From NCBI GenBank assembly GCA_963707665.1, contig CAVPQU010000011.1, forward strand, positions 372,001 to 436,000: a stretch of DNA of 64,000 bases. Reading direction: 5' to 3'. Both the position numbers and the translations under genes were made by a program. Source of the stretch: DATJCV01 sp963707665. GTDB lineage: Bacteria > Pseudomonadota > Gammaproteobacteria > Burkholderiales > Burkholderiaceae_D. The notes below the pieces were generated by a model. The model was not told the DNA's origin, did not search any database, and saw nothing but the letters and a program-made list of their open reading frames with translations. Below are positions 60,651 to 64,000 of this stretch, piece by piece; the first letter of the stretch is position 1, and every line of letters starts with the position of its first letter.

Positions 60651-61813
60651 GCCGCCTCCGCCTGTTCGGCTTGCTGCACGAAGAATTTGCGGAGTGCGCG
60701 CCATACATCTTCCTGCCGAGTCAGCACGCTGGTATTGACCACCGTGTCACTGTCCTCCAGTTCGTTGCAGATCGATTTCATTTCAGTCTCACCCGAGCGC
60801 AGCAAGCCGGGCGCGGTTTCGACATAGCCGATGTAATTCAGCATGGCCGCCAGCTTGCGCAAACTACCGATGGCTGCAGCATGGTCTTCGGTGAAATTTT
60901 CACCGTCGGACGCATAGAACAGGTAAATGTTGTATTGCTCAGGCGGAAATTCGGCTTCGATCAGTTGCAACACCAGATTGAAGGCAGTCGAAGCTCCGGT
61001 ACCGCCGGTACCGGTCACCTGGAAAAAATCCTCCTCGGAGAATTCCCATGCCTGGGTAGTGTGTGCAACGAAACGGATATCGACCTTTGCATATTGCCGG
61101 CGGATGCCCTGCAAGGCGAAAAAGAAGAAATTCTTTGCCAGCCGGCGCTCCTGGACCGTCATGCTGGCCGACACGTCCAGCGCAAAAAACACGACCGCAT
61201 TGGTGGATTCCCGGCGCCGCTGCACCAGTTGCCGGAAACGCAGGTCGTCATCGGTAAACGGCACCGGGTTTTTCTGCACCGCACGCCGCTTGACGGCTTC
61301 CTTGACGGTGCGCCGGCGATCGAGGCGCGCCCGGGCGCCGCGCTTGTCCCATCCTTCGCGCACCAGTTGCTGTTCATCGATCTGGGTATTGTGTTTTGGA
61401 CGCAATTCCGGCAAGTGCATTTCTTCCCACAGCCAATCCATGATGTCGTCGATCTTCAACTCCAGCAGCAGCTGCACTTCGCCTTCGCCCTGGCCGCCTT
61501 CGCCCGCATCCTCGCCGGCATCGGGGCGCGCCGTGTGCAACACATCACCCGGCTTGCCTTCGCCCTGACCGGCTTCGGCATGCGATTTGGCGCCATCATT
61601 CAGGCGAAAGCGCGCGTGTTCGAGAAAATGCACCGGTATTTGCACGGTGCGCTGCTGCGATCCGGTAATGATGTCCGGATGCGCAATCAGGTCCGGCAGG
61701 TGATCCTGCACCGCTTCACGCACCTTCTGGTTGTGTCGCAGCCAGTCCCTGGCCCCGCGGGAAAACAACTCGTACCAGGACGTGTCCGCACTCATCGCGA
61801 TGAAATTTCGCAT
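60647..61813 (-). CDS. yeaH: YeaH/YhbH family protein (DUF444, VWA-like)
   Basis: About 388 residues. The C-terminal half has a von Willebrand factor A-like fold with the metal-site motif FFALDVSASMTVQERRLAKNFF and TGTGGTGASTAF. The N-terminal half contains a Gly/Glu-rich stretch (AGQGEGKPGDV ... GEGGQGEGEVQ). Always linked to PrkA-type kinase genes. Start set at 61813 because GAGGGAG precedes it; the frame is open 19 codons further. Confidence 0.88.
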   Translation of the reverse strand: MRNFIAMSADTSWYELFSRGARDWLRHNQKVREAVQDHLPDLIAHPDIITGSQQRTVQIPVHFLEHARFRLNDGAKSHAEAGQGEGKPGDVLHTARPDAGEDAGEGGQGEGEVQLLLELKIDDIMDWLWEEMHLPELRPKHNTQIDEQQLVREGWDKRGARARLDRRRTVKEAVKRRAVQKNPVPFTDDDLRFRQLVQRRRESTNAVVFFALDVSASMTVQERRLAKNFFFFALQGIRRQYAKVDIRFVAHTTQAWEFSEEDFFQVTGTGGTGASTAFNLVLQLIEAEFPPEQYNIYLFYASDGENFTEDHAAAIGSLRKLAAMLNYIGYVETAPGLLRSGETEMKSICNELEDSDTVVNTSVLTRQEDVWRALRKFFVQQAEQAEAA

Positions 61814-61885
61814 AGCTCCCTCTGCTGCGGCCTTGTCATCACGCCTGGCAAGCAATGACCCAGTATCCACTTGCCCCGTAAGCCG

Positions 61886-63835
61886 CTATTCCTGAGACAG
61901 CAGTGTGGTCACATAATTCAGCGCCTCGCGCGCGCTGTGGCTGTCATAGCCGTATTCGTCCACCAGCCGCTGCTCGACTACCGAAATTTTCTGTTTCACC
62001 TCTTCGTCCGGGCGGGCGCTGGAACTTACCAGCCGCAAGACGTCGCGCCGCTGTTCGAACAGATATTGCTGAACCGCGTCATGCAACTGGGCATGGCTAT
62101 CCAGCGTGAATTTTTCACCGCGCTTGAAGGCACCCATCGCCTTGCGCACCACTTCCTGCCGGAATGATTGCTTGCCCGAATCGGATACATGGATTTTTTC
62201 TTCCACTGCGCGCAGAAAGCGCTCATCCGGCTTGCGTTCCTCGCCGGTGATCGGATCCTTGATCTGGCGGTTGTCCAGCGTCGCCTCGACTTCATCCAGA
62301 TACTTGTCGAGCAAGTCCTGCGCTTCCTGCTCGAACGACACGAACAGCGCCTTATGCACATCTTCCTTGGCCCAGCGGTTATAAAAATACTTGCGCACCA
62401 GCACCAGATAATCGATCCATTTGCGTTTCTTTTTCGGATCGATGCGAGCGTCGCTTTCAATCGCATCCTTCAAGGCCAGCAACACGCTCATCGTGGTCAG
62501 GCTCTTGACGTCGGATTGAATGATGGCGTTGGAGAGGGCATTGATGACGAAGCGCGGCGAAACGCCGCCCAAGCCTTCCTCCGGCATCCGCTGCCGGATG
62601 CGCTCGGCCTCCGCCCGATTGATGCCTTCCACTTCCTCGTCGCCATAGATGCGCACCGCCTGGACCAGCTCGGTCTCTTTTTCATCTCCTTCATGCAGGC
62701 GCGTCAGCGTCGCAAACACCGCCGCTGCATGCAGCACGTGCGGGTCCAGGTGAACTTCGCGAAATGCCGGTGCCGCGGATGAAATCAGCTTCTTGTAAAT
62801 GCGCGCCTCATCCCGGTAATTCAGCGTGTACGGCACCTGGATGATCACCATGCGATCGAGCAAGGCTTCGTTTTCGCTCTCCTGCAAAAAGCGACGGAAC
62901 TCGGCCAGATTGGTATGCGCCAGGATGGCCTCGTCCAGGTAGATCAGCGGGAAGCGCGACACCTTGACGTTCTTTTCCTGGGTCAGGGTCAATAGCAAGT
63001 ACAGGAATTCGCGCTTGACCTTGAGAATTTCAATCATCTCCAGCATGCCGCGGCTGGCCGCATACACCGAGCCCGACCACGACCATGCGCGCGGATCGCC
63101 CTCGTCGCCGTACTCGGCCACCTTGGACAGATCGACCGAGCCGACCAGATCGGCCAGGTCGGCAGTCGTGGGATCGTGCGGCGCATAGGTGCCGACCCCG
63201 ACCCGGCCGGCCTCGGAAATGAAAATCCGTTCGACCGGCATTTGCATGAAGTCGCCACTGTGTTCCTGCTCCAGCCGGGCACGGCAATACGGACACAGTT
63301 CGCCGTTGATTTCGACACCATATGTTTCCCGGAACGACGGCCGCAAGGTATGCGGCACCAGATGCAGCGGCGACTCGTGTACCGGGCAGCCGGCAATGCC
63401 GTACAACGCGCCGGCGTCGGTGTAGCTGTATTCTTCCAGGCCGCGCTTGAGCAGGATGACCAGCGTCGATTTGCCGCCGGAAGGCGGGCCCAGCAGCAGC
63501 AGCAGGCGACGCCCGACTTCCGAACCGGCGGCGGCCGCCTTGAAGTAATCGACCACGCGTTCTATCGAGGCGTCGATGCCGAACAGTTCTTCGTCGAACA
63601 ATTTGCAATGCGGCGTGCCGGCCTCGTCCGCCCGTGTCCAGCGGATCATGTCCCACATGTACTGGTGGGAATTGCGCGCCACGCCGCGCGGATCGGCCAC
63701 CACGATTTTTTCCAAAAATTCCGAAAACTGCCCACTCCAGTGTGTTGCCCGATGCTCCTTGGTAAAGTCCACCAGACTCTGATAAAAGCTGGCTTGCTGC
63801 TCGTTGTGCGTCGAATTTCCATTGCCTTGATTCAT
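61886..63835 (-). CDS. prkA: PrkA/YeaG family serine protein kinase
   Basis: About 649 residues. An AAA-type domain has P-loop LLLGPPSGGKSTLV near residues 112-125, a C4-like stretch ELCPYCRARLEQEH, and IYLDEAILAHTNLAEF. The PrkA kinase-like C-terminal part follows. E. coli YeaG-YeaH act in nitrogen starvation and stationary-phase survival. First gene of the operon; yeaH follows after 72 bases. Start taken at MNQGNGNST (63835), with five extra residues possible. Bases 63851-64000 show no gene. Confidence 0.93.
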   Translation of the reverse strand: MNQGNGNSTHNEQQASFYQSLVDFTKEHRATHWSGQFSEFLEKIVVADPRGVARNSHQYMWDMIRWTRADEAGTPHCKLFDEELFGIDASIERVVDYFKAAAAGSEVGRRLLLLLGPPSGGKSTLVILLKRGLEEYSYTDAGALYGIAGCPVHESPLHLVPHTLRPSFRETYGVEINGELCPYCRARLEQEHSGDFMQMPVERIFISEAGRVGVGTYAPHDPTTADLADLVGSVDLSKVAEYGDEGDPRAWSWSGSVYAASRGMLEMIEILKVKREFLYLLLTLTQEKNVKVSRFPLIYLDEAILAHTNLAEFRRFLQESENEALLDRMVIIQVPYTLNYRDEARIYKKLISSAAPAFREVHLDPHVLHAAAVFATLTRLHEGDEKETELVQAVRIYGDEEVEGINRAEAERIRQRMPEEGLGGVSPRFVINALSNAIIQSDVKSLTTMSVLLALKDAIESDARIDPKKKRKWIDYLVLVRKYFYNRWAKEDVHKALFVSFEQEAQDLLDKYLDEVEATLDNRQIKDPITGEERKPDERFLRAVEEKIHVSDSGKQSFRQEVVRKAMGAFKRGEKFTLDSHAQLHDAVQQYLFEQRRDVLRLVSSSARPDEEVKQKISVVEQRLVDEYGYDSHSAREALNYVTTLLSQE

Positions 63836-64000
63836 CATCGCCCCATCCAAAAATAGGCTCGTGTAAATAGTGGACTGACAAAACCCGCGAACGTTTCTCG
63901 CTTTGCCAGCATTTTTTATAGGGCGAAGAAGCGCCGGATTTGCTGTACCGCGGCAAGATGCGATTGAAGAAGTCGGCGTGCAGGCCGTTAACCAGGAATC

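Overview
The window is an ordinary chromosomal stretch of a betaproteobacterium. Gene content, the tig-clpP-clpX-lon-hupB order and the hpnCDE, selO-msrB-yciB-bolA and prkA-yeaH-spoVR clusters point to Burkholderiales, most likely Oxalobacteraceae (an inference from protein style, not from a search). I see no phage, IS element, CRISPR array, rRNA or plasmid gene.

Layout. 1-2.6 kb: 3' end of tsaB, then rimI, a family-4 uracil-DNA glycosylase and a DUF1853 gene, tightly overlapped. 2.6-5.1 kb: lplT and alr. 5.3-6.6 kb: radA. 6.7-9.9 kb: squalene/hopanoid precursor genes hpnE, hpnD, hpnC on the minus strand. 10-19 kb: tRNA-Leu, trigger factor, ClpP, ClpX, Lon, HU, tRNA-Val, tRNA-Asp and PpiD, a proteostasis block. 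19-25 kb: mnmH, tesA, an orphan YbbA-like ATPase, nnr, and an NmrA-like gene divergent from a LysR regulator. 25-29.8 kb: amidase, an LhgO-like oxidase coupled to a DadA-like dehydrogenase, and a BON lipoprotein. 30-38 kb: an AI-2E family permease broken by indels, an ArnT-like glycosyltransferase, purL and a COG4705 membrane protein. 38.4-41.6 kb: copper module cueR-copA divergent from copZ, with two MerR-type promoters. 41.9-45.5 kb: ppiC, bolA, yciB, msrB, selO. 45.9-55 kb: acyl-CoA ligase, a LivKHMGF-type ABC transporter and a bifunctional beta-oxidation enzyme, apparently one catabolic programme. 55-64 kb: ferredoxin-NADP reductase, serA, a lipoprotein-type cardiolipin synthase, spoVR, yeaH and prkA.

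Two observations stand out. First, ten copies of an approximately 63-bp intergenic element recur through the window. Each has two direct GAGTAT-type motifs about 53 bp (five helical turns) apart and an AT-rich, often self-complementary core at a fixed offset. All copies are outside genes and none lies between divergent genes. I do not recognise this family. Second, seven conserved genes (radA, hpnE, nnr, dadA, the AI-2E gene, purL, copA) carry 14 single-base indels, 11 of them insertions. In every case undoing the indels restores one full-length frame, so I read most as sequencing or assembly errors rather than gene decay. Coordinates of those genes span the whole repaired gene.
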